Positions 24,610 through 33,747 are shown, counted from the stretch's first letter. The stretch: 64,000 bases of DNA from Asticcacaulis sp. ZE23SCel15 (GCF_030505395.1 NZ_CP130044.1:2403001-2467000), one strand, 5' to 3'. The notes: generated from the sequence alone by a model not told the origin. Translations and numbers: made by a program.

Positions 24610-25647
24610 ATGGCCCAGGCATCACATAAGGCAGAGACTGACATAGACGGGTTCGACCCCGCTCTGGTTCAGGAACTTGAGCCTAAGCTTATCAATCTGA
24701 TGCAGCAATCCGAAGCGCTGGTCGCTTTGATGCGTGGCTTTTTCCAGCAGCTTGATAAGCGTCGCTCCGATGAGTTCAGAATCATCGCGGGCTATATCGC
24801 CAAGGCTAAGGAAGAGATCCGCGAACTGCGCCCGCATGATCTGTCGAACGACCGTATTCCGACGGCGGGGGCCGAGCTTGAGGCCATCACCCGCGATACC
24901 GAAAACGCCACCCACACGATCATGAACTGCGCCGAAGCCATGATGGGCTTTTCGGTCAAGGATTTTGGCGACGACCCCAAAGCCTATAAGGCGGCGGTCG
25001 ATGATCAGGTCATGATGATTTTTGAGGCGTGCAGCTTTCAGGACATCACCGGCCAGCGTGTCTCTAAGGTCGTCAATGTCTTAAAGCAGATCGAAGACCG
25101 CGTCACGCGTCTGGCCGATAAGCTGGGCATCGAAGACAAGAGCGTCGAGCTTACCGACCGCGAAAAGCGCGACCGTGACCTGCTGCTGAACGGCCCGGCC
25201 ATCGGTGGCCCTGAAACCGGACAGGATTCGATTGATGCTCTGTTTGCCGGTGGTTTCGATAGCTTTGATGCGATTGAAGCGGCCCCTGCACCTGTGGTCG
25301 AGGCGCCCGCACCGGTTGCCCCTCCTGAACCGGTAGCCAAGGCACCGGAACCAGAGGCCAAGCCCGAACCGAAACCCGAAATTAAGGCCGCACCTGCGCC
25401 AGTAGCCCCGGCACCCGTGGCCCCCAAGCCAGCACCGGCCCCCCAACCGGCACCTGCGGCCAAAGCCCCAGAGCCTAAGCCCGTGCCTCAACCCGCCCCG
25501 AAGCCTGCACCACCTGCGCCCGCCCCAGCCCCCTTGGCGGCCGCGGAAACCAATTCTCAGGACGATATCGACTCATTGTTCGACATGAGCCCCGAAGACC
25601 TGAATAAGACAAACTCACAGGACGATATCGACGCCCTGTTTGACTAA
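24610..25647 (+). CDS. cheZ: CheZ-type CheY phosphatase with repeated SQDDIDxLF tail motifs
   Basis: 345 residues. The helical domain (about 15-175) carries the CheZ signature CSFQDITGQRVSKVVNVL. By alignment, Asp145 and Gln149 match the E. coli residues that activate the water attacking CheY-P. A Pro/Ala-rich linker (about 222-310) follows. Three related acidic motifs occur outside the core: QDSIDALF (206-213) and two NSQDDID(S/A)LFD copies at 315-325 and 335-345. These resemble the FliM N-terminal CheY-binding peptide (SQAEIDALL), so the tail may tether CheY-P; this is inference. It lies just after cheY and is followed by a strong terminator. Confidence 0.85.
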   Translation: MAQASHKAETDIDGFDPALVQELEPKLINLMQQSEALVALMRGFFQQLDKRRSDEFRIIAGYIAKAKEEIRELRPHDLSNDRIPTAGAELEAITRDTENATHTIMNCAEAMMGFSVKDFGDDPKAYKAAVDDQVMMIFEACSFQDITGQRVSKVVNVLKQIEDRVTRLADKLGIEDKSVELTDREKRDRDLLLNGPAIGGPETGQDSIDALFAGGFDSFDAIEAAPAPVVEAPAPVAPPEPVAKAPEPEAKPEPKPEIKAAPAPVAPAPVAPKPAPAPQPAPAAKAPEPKPVPQPAPKPAPPAPAPAPLAAAETNSQDDIDSLFDMSPEDLNKTNSQDDIDALFD

Positions 25648-25690
25648 GCTAAATTAGAATAAAGTCAGACGTAGATCTGGTGATGGTGAA

Positions 25691-25727
25691 AAACCGGCCG
25701 CGAAATCCCCTCGTGGCCGGTTTTTTT
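25691..25727 (+). terminator. Rho-independent terminator after cheZ
   Basis: AAACCGGCC and GGCCGGTTT enclose a 15-base loop and are followed by a run of seven T. It lies 43 bp past the cheZ stop. Confidence 0.9.
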
Positions 25728-25740
25728 ATGTCCCTTAGAT

Positions 25741-25784
25741 CCTCCTGATTTCAGGGGAGGGTGCCCGAAGGGCGGGTGGGGTTA
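25741..25784 (+). repeat. CTCCCC palindromic element, solo copy
   Basis: CCTCCTGA-tt-TCAGGGGAGG, then GCCC-gaa-GGGC, then GGGTGGGGTTA. It has the same layout as the other copies but no inverted partner. It sits between the cheZ terminator and the HAD gene. Confidence 0.65.
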
Positions 25785-25802
25785 ATAACGGCGGTCTTAA
25801 AA

Positions 25803-26672
25803 TCAGGCCAACTCTGCCGCCACATACTTCGCCTGAGCGTTCTGGGATTGCAGCACGGCGGTCAGACGATGCGGATCAAGCTTGCCGTCCGCGTCCGTCG
25901 CTTCGACCGCGTGAATACCGGCGGCGATAAACAGCAGATCAAGCCCTTGTGCATTGGCCCCCAGCACATCGGTCGGCAAACCATCACCAATCGCCAGAAT
26001 GCGTGATTTATCAACCGCTTTGCTGGTCAGGTTTTCGAGCGCGGCATAACACAGGTCATAGATCGGCGGGTAGGGTTTACCGGCCATGATGACTTCACCG
26101 CCTAGGGTCGTATAAAGATCGGCCAGCGATCCGGCGCACAGGATGATCTTATCACCGCGCTGAACGATGCGATCCGGATTGGCGCAAATCAGCGGAATGC
26201 CGCGTTTGGCGGCGATATCGAAATCAGCACGATATTGCTCGATCGTATCGCTCTCGTCGTTAAACAGGCCGGTGCAGGAAATAAACGCGGCGGTTTGCGG
26301 TGTGGCGGTGCGGTCAAGATCAAGGCCAGTATAGAGGTGATCATCCCGCTCAGGGCCGACAATCCAGGCGGAGCCGAGCGGGGCATATTGGCTTAAAAAC
26401 GCGCGGGTAGCGTCACCGGAAGAGACAATGGCGCTGTAGGCATCCTCAAAAATGCCCAATTCGGCCAATTGCGCAGCCAGCCCGTCATTAGGACGCGGCG
26501 AGTTGGAAATCAGCACCACCGGCCCGACCGTGGCCTTAAAGGTTTTAAGCGCCGCATAGGCTGCCGGGAAGTGCCATTTGCCGTTATGGATCACCCCCCA
26601 GATATCACAAAATACCGCGTCATATTTACTGGAAACCGAGGCAAGGGACGTAATCAATTCAGGGGAGGGCAT
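25803..26672 (-). CDS. HAD superfamily hydrolase, class IIA (TIGR01459 type)
   Basis: 289-residue HAD phosphatase-like protein. Nucleophile Asp23 is in FCDIWGVIHNG, where Trp25 stands in place of the usual second Asp, a pattern I associate with the TIGR01459 group. Motif II is in VVLISNSPRP, the motif III Lys is probably in MAGKPYPPIY, and motif IV is GDGLPTDVLGANAQGL. The class IIA cap lies between motifs II and III. The substrate is unknown; related proteins act on small sugar or nucleotide phosphates. It stands alone on the minus strand downstream of the EAL gene. Confidence 0.85.
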   Translation of the reverse strand: MPSPELITSLASVSSKYDAVFCDIWGVIHNGKWHFPAAYAALKTFKATVGPVVLISNSPRPNDGLAAQLAELGIFEDAYSAIVSSGDATRAFLSQYAPLGSAWIVGPERDDHLYTGLDLDRTATPQTAAFISCTGLFNDESDTIEQYRADFDIAAKRGIPLICANPDRIVQRGDKIILCAGSLADLYTTLGGEVIMAGKPYPPIYDLCYAALENLTSKAVDKSRILAIGDGLPTDVLGANAQGLDLLFIAAGIHAVEATDADGKLDPHRLTAVLQSQNAQAKYVAAELA

Positions 26673-26752
26673 GGTCTATTCGCAATTTGTAATGTGAGGA
26701 GCTGAATATTCCGCCGACTCCAGCTAACGGGTCAAGGGGGCTTGCCCCCTTG

Positions 26753-28066
26753 CTATGCCCGGCGGCGCAAGGGCGGCAGGGTTGAGCGGGCATAACCGGC
26801 GGGCGGGGCGGTTTCCAGCAAGACCTGTTCCTTGATGGCGCGCGGTTCACCGAACAGATGGCCCTGACCGTAGCCGATATCCGCTTCGAGCACGTCAACG
26901 ACCTGACGCTCAGACTCGATCTTTTCGGCAATGACTTCGATGCCGTAACGCGCCAGCAGCGACGCATAATCACCGGCGTGAATATCCTTGAGGAACTTCA
27001 TGGCCGGGCGACCGTCGATGTCGAGCAACTGTTCCATCAGAAGCTTGGCCGAAATTTTGACAAAGCGCACGTCTGAGCGTTGCAGGTCATGAACATCGAA
27101 ATCAATCGTCGTCACCTTATCGATCGAGAAGCGGAAGCCGAGATCGGCCAGCTTGGCCATATTGCGCGCTTCGGCTGACCCGCGGGCGATAAAGGCGTCC
27201 TGACCCAGTTCAAAAATCAGCGCGCCGGACAGGTCGCGGTTTTCTTTAAGGAACTCCAGAAACTGCGGGAAGAAGCTGTCATCACGCAGGGTCGAGAGCG
27301 AGATGTTGCAGAAAATACCGATGCGGCGGTCGTTCTTGGCCAGTTTACGCACAATCTGCACACAACGAAACAGCAGCAGGTTGTCAATCGACGGCAGCAA
27401 ACCTTCGGGTTCGGCTACGGTCAGATATTCCGCCGGCATCATCACGCGGCCAGTCTCATCGCGCAGACGCGAAAAGCTTTCGTAAAACACCGTCTTACGC
27501 TGTGGCAGGGACACGACGGGTTGCAGATACAGATCGACGCGGTTCTCAATCAGGGCCTCACGCACCGTCTCGATCAGGGCTATGGCCTGCTGTTCCTTAA
27601 CGGACATCTGGCGCACGGCTTCAGCAGCATTGGGGCCGCGCGCATAGCTTGGCTGGGTGGGGGCCGGTGCGCGGTTTTGCCATTCGTTCAGGCGATCTTC
27701 GATGCTCTCACCCAGCTTAAGCACCAAGCCTTCCAGCATTTTGACTTCACTGGTCAGTTCTTCGGTGCGGGTGGTGCGCTGATGCTGCACGCTGTCGGCC
27801 AGATCGAGCATGTCTTTTTGGGTGGCGTCAATGGCTTCGACCATCAGGCGGTGGGCTTCGCGCACCCGGTCGAGATCCTTATCGATGCGCGCGGCCATCA
27901 GCTTTTGACCGACAAACACATGGAACCCGGTACACAGGCCCATGGTGCCCAGAAACGCCGCTACGCATGCACCGCCGTCTGAGCCGCCGCGCCATAACAG
28001 GGCGGCTACCGTCAACGACAGAAAGATGTAGGTGCCCATCAACAGGGCAGGGGTGGCTCTGGCCAT
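26753..28066 (-). CDS. tipF: TipF-like membrane EAL-domain protein with a degenerate active site
   Basis: 437 residues from ATG 28066 (MARATPALLMGTYIFLSL); a GTG at 28090 has no ribosome-binding site. Two hydrophobic segments (about 5-25 and 32-50) anchor it. A coiled coil follows (about 60-130, KDLDRVREAH...KMLEGLVLKLGESIEDR) and then an EAL domain (about 165-420). Catalytic motifs are altered: ESF replaces EAL, DKVTTID replaces DDFGTG and AEKIE replaces AEGVE, while NIS and FELGQ remain. It should therefore bind rather than cleave cyclic di-GMP. This plan matches Caulobacter TipF, which places flagella at the pole; the assignment rests on architecture. A CheY-like gene lies just upstream. 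Confidence 0.72.
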   Translation of the reverse strand: MARATPALLMGTYIFLSLTVAALLWRGGSDGGACVAAFLGTMGLCTGFHVFVGQKLMAARIDKDLDRVREAHRLMVEAIDATQKDMLDLADSVQHQRTTRTEELTSEVKMLEGLVLKLGESIEDRLNEWQNRAPAPTQPSYARGPNAAEAVRQMSVKEQQAIALIETVREALIENRVDLYLQPVVSLPQRKTVFYESFSRLRDETGRVMMPAEYLTVAEPEGLLPSIDNLLLFRCVQIVRKLAKNDRRIGIFCNISLSTLRDDSFFPQFLEFLKENRDLSGALIFELGQDAFIARGSAEARNMAKLADLGFRFSIDKVTTIDFDVHDLQRSDVRFVKISAKLLMEQLLDIDGRPAMKFLKDIHAGDYASLLARYGIEVIAEKIESERQVVDVLEADIGYGQGHLFGEPRAIKEQVLLETAPPAGYARSTLPPLRRRA

Positions 28067-28164
28067 GAATGCGTGGTCCTGGAGAATCACTAATACGCGT
28101 AGAGCGTACTATGGGGTGATTTTCCTCTGACGCAAAGCGCGGCGTTAACTTTTGGGTTTTAAGC

Positions 28165-28659
28165 CTAAAACATACCGTCAGTGTTACGCCGATACGGGCC
28201 TTTGTAGCCTTCATCGGTCTTTCGTCGGCGATCCGGCCCGAAATAGGACGAACAGCGGATAAATGGGCGCGGGCGCATAATGATGGTGTCGATACGGCCC
28301 AAAAGCGCGCGCGCCGTCAGCGGCTTGACCACAAATTCATTGACCCCGGCATCGCGGGCTTCCATCACGCGGGTTTTCTCAGAATGACCGGTGATCATCA
28401 CGACCGGCAGGTAAGGATTGGGGCTGTCGCTGGAATTACGCAACATGCGGGTAAATTCAACCCCGTCGATTGGCTGCATGTTGAAATCGACAATGGCAAT
28501 GTCGGCTTCGTATTGCCGCAGCATCTCCAGGGCCTCGGCACCGTCGCGCGCTTCGCGGATGTTACGCAGACCCGTACCTTTGAGAATGGCCATGACGATG
28601 GAGCGCATGTGCTGATTGTCTTCGACCAGCAGGAGTTTCAAAGCGCCGTAATCTGTCAT
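28165..28659 (-). CDS. CheY-like response regulator with a basic C-terminal extension
   Basis: 164 residues. The receiver domain has Glu13 and Asp14, phosphoacceptor Asp58 (IAIVDFNMQP), Thr90 and Lys112 (VVKPL). A 40-residue tail, RPRPFIRCSSYFGPDRRRKTDEGYKGPYRR, follows. This arginine-rich FGPDRRR tail recurs in alphaproteobacterial single-domain regulators and may bind nucleic acid, partner protein or cyclic di-GMP, as arginine-rich Caulobacter CheY relatives (Cle proteins) do; that link is inference. It is about 100 bp upstream of the TipF-like gene on the same strand, so a shared transcript is possible. Confidence 0.85.
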   Translation of the reverse strand: MTDYGALKLLLVEDNQHMRSIVMAILKGTGLRNIREARDGAEALEMLRQYEADIAIVDFNMQPIDGVEFTRMLRNSSDSPNPYLPVVMITGHSEKTRVMEARDAGVNEFVVKPLTARALLGRIDTIIMRPRPFIRCSSYFGPDRRRKTDEGYKGPYRRNTDGMF

Positions 28660-28900
28660 AACACGCAGGTTCCAACCCGCCGTATTGGCGGATACTTAAA
28701 TTTAGTGAAAGTTCGGGTACGCTGTTACTGTAAGCTTTTGGCGAGCGTTCATTTTGAAGACTCATGCCGTCGGCAACGCAAGCGGTTAACTTAAAACGCG
28801 ACTGAATATCAACCCTTAGTTCCAGAGAGTTGGAATTTAGGTCTGATAAAGTGATCACGCTTTCTTAGCCTGTTGAAACAATCCGCTATCTCAGGCGCTT

Positions 28901-29761
28901 CTAAGCGCTGACCATCAGGGTGGGGTCAAGCGCACGGTCACGCCATTTGAGTCGCCAGCACAGATGCGGGCCGGTGGCCCGGCCTTTAGCGCCGACATAG
29001 CCGATCAACTGGCCTTTTGGGATCAACTGGCCTTTGGTGACAAACAGTTGCGACAGGTGCAGGTACATGGAAATCACCCCCTGGCCGTGGTCGATCAGGA
29101 TCAACCCTCCCTCAAAGTGCAGATCGGGTTCCGCCAGCACCACCCGCCCGGTCTGAGGGGCATGAACAGGCGTGCCGACGGGGGCGGCCATATCATAGCC
29201 ATAGTGCGGTCGCGACGGCACGCCGTTTAAGATGCGCTGATTGCCGAAGGTGCCGGACACACGGTAGATATCGAGCGGCCATGAAAACCCGTCCCGGAAC
29301 CAGTCGGCGTCCTCACGGTGGGCAAAGGCTTCGGTCTTGAGCGCGACCTCGGCGGCGATACGCTCCAGCAAGGCCGGATCGCTGGGGGTGACGGTATTTT
29401 GCGGCAGGCCATCGACGCGTTGCACGTCATAGGTAGCAGGGTAGATTTCGCAGGTCGTCTTTTGGTACTGGCCGGAGACGGGGCCTTTTAGTTCGATCAG
29501 GCACTGGGGCGGGCTGTCGCGATCAAAGCCGATGAAAAAGCTGCCGATATCAGAGGCTTTCGTGCGCCATTCCCCGTCAACCCAGACATCGGCGTGGGGA
29601 TCGGCCTGCCCTATGGCATAGCCGCCCTGCTTAAAACGACAGCGAAGGTTTAAGGTGCGCGGGATCAGGGGCACCGCATAGGCGGGTGCTGCCGCCAGTG
29701 CCATCAGGCCTGCGGCTTTTAACACGTGTCTGCGGTTCAGCGCTGGTTCTGGGCTTTCCAT
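28901..29761 (-). CDS. M23-family peptidase (LytM-like), exported
   Basis: 286 residues. The N-terminus NRRHVLKAAGLMALAAAPAYA has a twin-arginine-like motif and cleavage near residue 29, so export to the periplasm is expected. The C-terminal M23 domain shows His186 and Asp190 (RPHYGYD), His235 (MYLHLSQ) and GPHLCW, where Cys268 occupies the place of the usual second His of HxH. This may alter zinc binding or activity; I recall the same HLCW form in related alphaproteobacterial proteins. The likely role is cell-wall cleavage or amidase activation. Its start overlaps the DUF2093 gene by 25 bp. Confidence 0.88.
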   Translation of the reverse strand: MESPEPALNRRHVLKAAGLMALAAAPAYAVPLIPRTLNLRCRFKQGGYAIGQADPHADVWVDGEWRTKASDIGSFFIGFDRDSPPQCLIELKGPVSGQYQKTTCEIYPATYDVQRVDGLPQNTVTPSDPALLERIAAEVALKTEAFAHREDADWFRDGFSWPLDIYRVSGTFGNQRILNGVPSRPHYGYDMAAPVGTPVHAPQTGRVVLAEPDLHFEGGLILIDHGQGVISMYLHLSQLFVTKGQLIPKGQLIGYVGAKGRATGPHLCWRLKWRDRALDPTLMVSA

Positions 29762-29955
29762 CGGGCCGTGGCTTCTTCAGGGCCGGCATAGGCTTCCTGA
29801 GCGGTGGGGTTCCAGTAGCGCAGGGCCTCCAAAGGGATTTGCTTACCTGATACGGCGCAGATGACGAACTTACCGGGCTTCATGACGACATATTCGCCGT
29901 CGCCATAGTGCAGAACGGCCTGATCGGGCAGGGGGGAAGGGGTGTGCATATTCAT
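29737..29955 (-). CDS. DUF2093 protein
   Basis: 72-residue protein matching the DUF2093 pattern: LHYGDGEYVVMKPGKFVICAVSGKQIPLEALRYWNPTAQEAYAGPEEA. The single Cys and the SGKQIPLEALRYW segment recall a small treble-clef-like fold, but no metal site is complete. Function is unknown. It lies 27 bp after xseA and overlaps the M23 gene, an arrangement seen in related genomes, so xseA-DUF2093-M23 appears to be an operon. Confidence 0.9.
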   Translation of the reverse strand: MNMHTPSPLPDQAVLHYGDGEYVVMKPGKFVICAVSGKQIPLEALRYWNPTAQEAYAGPEEATARWKAQNQR

Positions 29956-29982
29956 TATCGTAATATAGGGGCAGATGGTGGC

Positions 29983-31488
29983 CTAAAACAAGCTCCCCTG
30001 ATCCGAAGACGGGGGCTGTGTGACTTTTTTGGGCGCGGGCTTGGGTTGTGGCGTTTGCGGTGGGGCGTCGGTGGTGGCGATCACATCGACGATACCATCC
30101 TTGAAATGCAGTTCCAGCACATCGTTGGTGATGATGGCCGCCGCAGACGCGACCAACGCGCCGTCCTTACGGTGCACGCGGGCAAAACCGAGATTAAGCG
30201 GACGGTCGGGGTTCAGGCTTTGGCGTAGTTGCTCAAGGGACGACAGCCGGTCGCTGCGCTGTGTCAACTGACGCTGCACGGCGTCATCCATACGCTGCGC
30301 CAAGGCGGGCAGGCGGGCGTGAGATTCGGCCAGCGCCACGCGGCGGGTCAAGGCCGCCAGAGCGCGGGTTGATAATTGCGTCACCTGATCGCGTTTAAGC
30401 GCCTGCGGACGGGCCAGCAAAGCCGGATTGAACCGCCCCGCCACCCGCACAAAGCCGGTTTCATGCAGGTTTAAGTTTTTCAAGAGGCCGCCATCCAGAC
30501 GATGGGCGATGTAATCGAGGCGTTGCTGGGCGGAGTTGATCAGATCCTGCGGCTTGGGTAGCGCGCGGCTCAACATGGCGACCCGTTCGCGGCGGGATTC
30601 CATATGGCGGCCAAACGTGCCGACGCGGCGGCGCTCCAGATCAAGCACAAAGCCTTTGAGTTCGCTCAACACCGGTGTGGCCATTTCGGCCGCACCGGTG
30701 GGGGTTGGGGCGCGCCGGTCAGAGACGAAGTCAATCAAGGTGGTGTCGGTCTCATGCCCGACGGCGGAAATGATCGGAATGGGGCAGGCGGCGACGGCCC
30801 GCGCCAGAGCTTCATCATTAAACGGCCATAGATCCTCGACCGAGCCACCGCCACGGGCGATGATCAGAACGTCCGGTTTGGGGGCTTCGCCGCTCTCGAA
30901 CCCTTTGATCGCGCGGATGACCTGACCCGGCGCGGCATCGCCCTGAACCACCACCGGCCAGACAATAACCCGGCATGGCCAGCGGTCGCGGATGCGGTGC
31001 AGGATATCCCGGATCACCGCCCCGGTGGGTGAGGTGATGACCCCGATGGTTTTAGGGGCAAACGGCAACGGCTTTTTGCGAGCCGGGTCGAACAGCCCTT
31101 CGGCATTAAGCTTCCCCTTGAGCCGCTCAAGCTGGGCCAGCAGCGCGCCCATACCGGCGGCCTCAAGCAACTCGATGACAATCTGGTACTTGGATGAGGC
31201 CGGAAAGGTCGTGATCTTACCCGTTACAATGACCTCAAGCCCCATTTCCGGCTGGGCTTTAAGGCGGCTGACATTGCCTTTCCAGATCACGCCGTCGATA
31301 GCGGCGCGGTCGTCCTTAAGCGTCAGATAGACGTGACCGGACGAATGGCGCGTGACCTTGGAAATCTCTGCCCGCACCCGCACATGATCGTAAGTGGTCT
31401 CTAAGGTGCGTTTCAGCGCCCCCGCCAGTTCGGATACCGAATAGGGCGCGGCGTTTGTCGATTCAGTCGGAGGGAGAAGGTCGGTCAT
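29983..31488 (-). CDS. xseA: Exodeoxyribonuclease VII large subunit
   Basis: Large subunit of the ssDNA exonuclease that works with XseB. The protein has 501 residues. The N-terminal OB domain (about 15-110, [28 protein letters not shown]) binds DNA. The catalytic domain includes [23 protein letters not shown] and [16 protein letters not shown], where the GGGS-E-D pattern is the family signature. A long coiled coil (about 290-430) precedes the C-terminal strand domain. The last 30 residues are Pro/Lys-rich ([18 protein letters not shown]). It begins the run of genes downstream of tadG. Confidence 0.95.
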   Translation of the reverse strand: MTDLLPPTESTNAAPYSVSELAGALKRTLETTYDHVRVRAEISKVTRHSSGHVYLTLKDDRAAIDGVIWKGNVSRLKAQPEMGLEVIVTGKITTFPASSKYQIVIELLEAAGMGALLAQLERLKGKLNAEGLFDPARKKPLPFAPKTIGVITSPTGAVIRDILHRIRDRWPCRVIVWPVVVQGDAAPGQVIRAIKGFESGEAPKPDVLIIARGGGSVEDLWPFNDEALARAVAACPIPIISAVGHETDTTLIDFVSDRRAPTPTGAAEMATPVLSELKGFVLDLERRRVGTFGRHMESRRERVAMLSRALPKPQDLINSAQQRLDYIAHRLDGGLLKNLNLHETGFVRVAGRFNPALLARPQALKRDQVTQLSTRALAALTRRVALAESHARLPALAQRMDDAVQRQLTQRSDRLSSLEQLRQSLNPDRPLNLGFARVHRKDGALVASAAAIITNDVLELHFKDGIVDVIATTDAPPQTPQPKPAPKKVTQPPSSDQGSLF

Positions 31489-31545
31489 GACCTCTGTTTA
31501 TTCTGCGCCGAACGGGCTGTCTACACGAAGGATGGTGACGCCACA

Positions 31546-33195
31546 TCAGCTCACTAAGGCGGCGCCCGAACAGCGCAGGCCGTGGACCTGAACGTCGGCT
31601 TCGCCCAGACCAATGCCGAGCGTCCCCAACAGCGTATTGAGCACCCCGTCGATCAGGGGGGCGGCAAAGCTCAGCAGCGAACCGATCGCGGATACTGCGG
31701 GGCCAACCTTGATCTTGATGCCGGCCAGAACGACGGTCAGATCAACTTTATCGACCAGAGATTGGGTCAGGCTTTGGACGGCATCGTCGGTTTTGACGGT
31801 CTTGATGGTGTGGTTTTTGATGTCATGGGCGGTGAACGCTTGCGATTTCCAGGTCTCGCCGCCCAGTTTGATCTGGGCCTTGGCGGTGGCGCTGATGACA
31901 GGAATCCCCAGGGCGCTGATATTGACCAAGGTGGCGTCATTGACCGTCAGGGTTTTCTTGAAATTGTTGAGATCAGCGACATTGATTTCGCCGATATTGA
32001 CCTGACCGATGCTGGGACGAACGCTTAAGGTCACGCTTTTTGAGCCTGTGCAGGTGATGCTGGCCAGTTTGGCTTCACCCGAAGCCAGTTCGATAAAGAC
32101 CGGCAGTTTCAACGCCTTGACGCCCAGCGCGCTCAGGACTGATCCGACACCTCCGATGGAGGCTTCGACATAAAGCCGCGTCTGGGCGGTGCGAATGATG
32201 GGCTCACCTGAGCGCGTGACGGTGATCCACGGCGACGCATTGGGCCGCTCACCGATCGCCAGCCAGACCTTGAGGGCACTTAAACTTGGCACCTCAGACG
32301 ACAGGTTCAGTTCGACTTGCCGGTTCTTATTGGCGGTGGTCAACATGGCGTTCACCAGCGACAGGGAATCGACCGATACGGCTGAATCTGATGCGCCTTT
32401 GATGTAGTCCTGATCGCCGTAAACCCCAAGATCTATCAGGTCGTTCAGCTTGATTTTGGTGTCCTTGATGTTGGTGGCGGCCAGAACCTTAAGCGGGCCG
32501 CGGGCATTGAGATCGACCTCATCGGCCAGCAGATTGAGCGCATCCCCCAGCTTGACCTCGGCATTCAGGGTATCATCAAAGCTGGCGGCATCCAGTGTGA
32601 CGGTTTCATGCAGGGCACTGACGTAACTGAGCAGATCCACGCGCGCGCTGACCAGATGGTTGTAATCCATCACGGTCAGGCTGACGCTGGAGCCGGTCAG
32701 GCCGCTCAACAGGCTGTTGAGCAGGCCGCCGTTGAGGGACGCCAGCCGTGAGCCAATACTAAAGGCGGCCAGTTGCGTCTGGCTGGCCGTAGCCTTACGG
32801 CTGATGGTTATCGACGGCTTATCCAAAAGCACCTGCCCGAAATAGAGCGGGGCCTGAGCCGTTAAGGTGACGCGCGCGGCATTGGCCGAGGTCAGGGCCG
32901 TGGTCTTAAAGCGGTTGCCAGGCTTAAGGCCCTGATCATACTGACCGATCTCGGTGACGGTGGTGGTGCCTGTAAGATTGGTGGCAACGGTGGCGGATGC
33001 GGCGGCATCGGCACGGCTTAGGTCTGCGGCGGCGGTCATAGCGGCCAGATCGGCAGCGCCTTGAAGCTTACGGGTATGGAGAAAAATCGAACCGACATCG
33101 ACGGCCAATGCTGCCAGGCAGATCACCATGCTCATCGACAAGGCCATGATGATGGCCGAGGCGCCGCGTTCGTCGTTAAAGAAGCGGCGGAACAT
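31546..33195 (-). CDS. TadG-like pilus assembly protein
   Basis: 549 residues. The N-terminus has the TadG-like segment ERGASAIIMALSMSMVICLAALAVDVGSIFLHTRKLQGAADLAAMTAAA, a membrane anchor followed by the alpha helix typical of the family. A large beta-rich exported region of about 480 residues follows, lacking the von Willebrand A fold of some TadG proteins, and ends with a Cys (LRCSGAALVS). It starts 11 bp after tadE, so the pair is one transcript. Other tad/cpa genes are not in the window. The CtrA-type box upstream of tadE suggests cell-cycle control. Confidence 0.82.
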   Translation of the reverse strand: MFRRFFNDERGASAIIMALSMSMVICLAALAVDVGSIFLHTRKLQGAADLAAMTAAADLSRADAAASATVATNLTGTTTVTEIGQYDQGLKPGNRFKTTALTSANAARVTLTAQAPLYFGQVLLDKPSITISRKATASQTQLAAFSIGSRLASLNGGLLNSLLSGLTGSSVSLTVMDYNHLVSARVDLLSYVSALHETVTLDAASFDDTLNAEVKLGDALNLLADEVDLNARGPLKVLAATNIKDTKIKLNDLIDLGVYGDQDYIKGASDSAVSVDSLSLVNAMLTTANKNRQVELNLSSEVPSLSALKVWLAIGERPNASPWITVTRSGEPIIRTAQTRLYVEASIGGVGSVLSALGVKALKLPVFIELASGEAKLASITCTGSKSVTLSVRPSIGQVNIGEINVADLNNFKKTLTVNDATLVNISALGIPVISATAKAQIKLGGETWKSQAFTAHDIKNHTIKTVKTDDAVQSLTQSLVDKVDLTVVLAGIKIKVGPAVSAIGSLLSFAAPLIDGVLNTLLGTLGIGLGEADVQVHGLRCSGAALVS

Positions 33196-33206
33196 GGGAA
33201 ATGCCT

Positions 33207-33707
33207 TTAATAGCCGCCGCGAGCGACGGCGGCGGTACGGGTAATGGTCGTGGGCATGCCGGGCAGGGCGCCGATCAGGTCAAAACTGCCGTCATCGGGC
33301 GTAAAGGTAATGGTGACCTGATAGGTGTCGGTTTGCTCGTTAAGATTGATTGATAGATCGCCGGGCGTCATGAAGTCGTATTCGGATTTTTGAGCATGAA
33401 ACATGGATTGGGCGAGGCTTAGCCGTTCCGTCGCCGTGGTGCCGGCAATGGCGGCGCGGGCGGAATCATTGGCCATCTGCTGGACGGCATGGGAGGTCCA
33501 AAAATAGCCACCATAGTCGACAATCCCTGCTAACATAAGGATAAGGATCGGACTGATCAGGGCGAACTCGACCGCCGTGGCGGCGTGTGTGTTGCGGGCA
33601 AAATGGCGGAAAATTGAGGTTCGAGAAAAGCGCGTCCAAGGCTTTGGTCTGCGGCGGGGCCCGGACGCGCTCTTCACTTCTGAGATGTCGTCTGCGGTAC
33701 GTCTCAT
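33207..33707 (-). CDS. TadE-like pseudopilin
   Basis: 166 residues. A basic N-terminus is followed by the TadE segment ATAVEFALISPILILMLAGIVDYGGYFW (about 43-70), with the invariant Glu five residues into it as in type IV-like prepilins. The mature part is short (about 90 residues) and ends ARGGY. The N-terminal extension before the helix is longer than usual, so the true start might be the GTG at 33677. A TTAA-N7-TTAAC box lies 24 bp upstream of ATG 33707. It is paired with the TadG-like gene. Confidence 0.82.
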   Translation of the reverse strand: MRRTADDISEVKSASGPRRRPKPWTRFSRTSIFRHFARNTHAATAVEFALISPILILMLAGIVDYGGYFWTSHAVQQMANDSARAAIAGTTATERLSLAQSMFHAQKSEYDFMTPGDLSINLNEQTDTYQVTITFTPDDGSFDLIGALPGMPTTITRTAAVARGGY

Positions 33708-33731
33708 GCAACCATAGATAGTTGTTTTTGA

Positions 33732-33747
33732 TTAATGCGAGATTAAC
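33732..33747 (-). promoter_or_regulatory. CtrA-type binding site upstream of tadE
   Basis: TTAA, seven bases, then TTAAC matches the CtrA consensus of Caulobacter. Its position just upstream of tadE-tadG fits CtrA control of pilus genes in that group. Binding is inferred from sequence alone. Confidence 0.55.

Noticed and set aside
28562-28858. 98-residue minus-strand frame upstream of the CheY-like regulator
   Set aside because: It overlaps the regulator gene in another frame and has no ribosome-binding site or recognisable domain.
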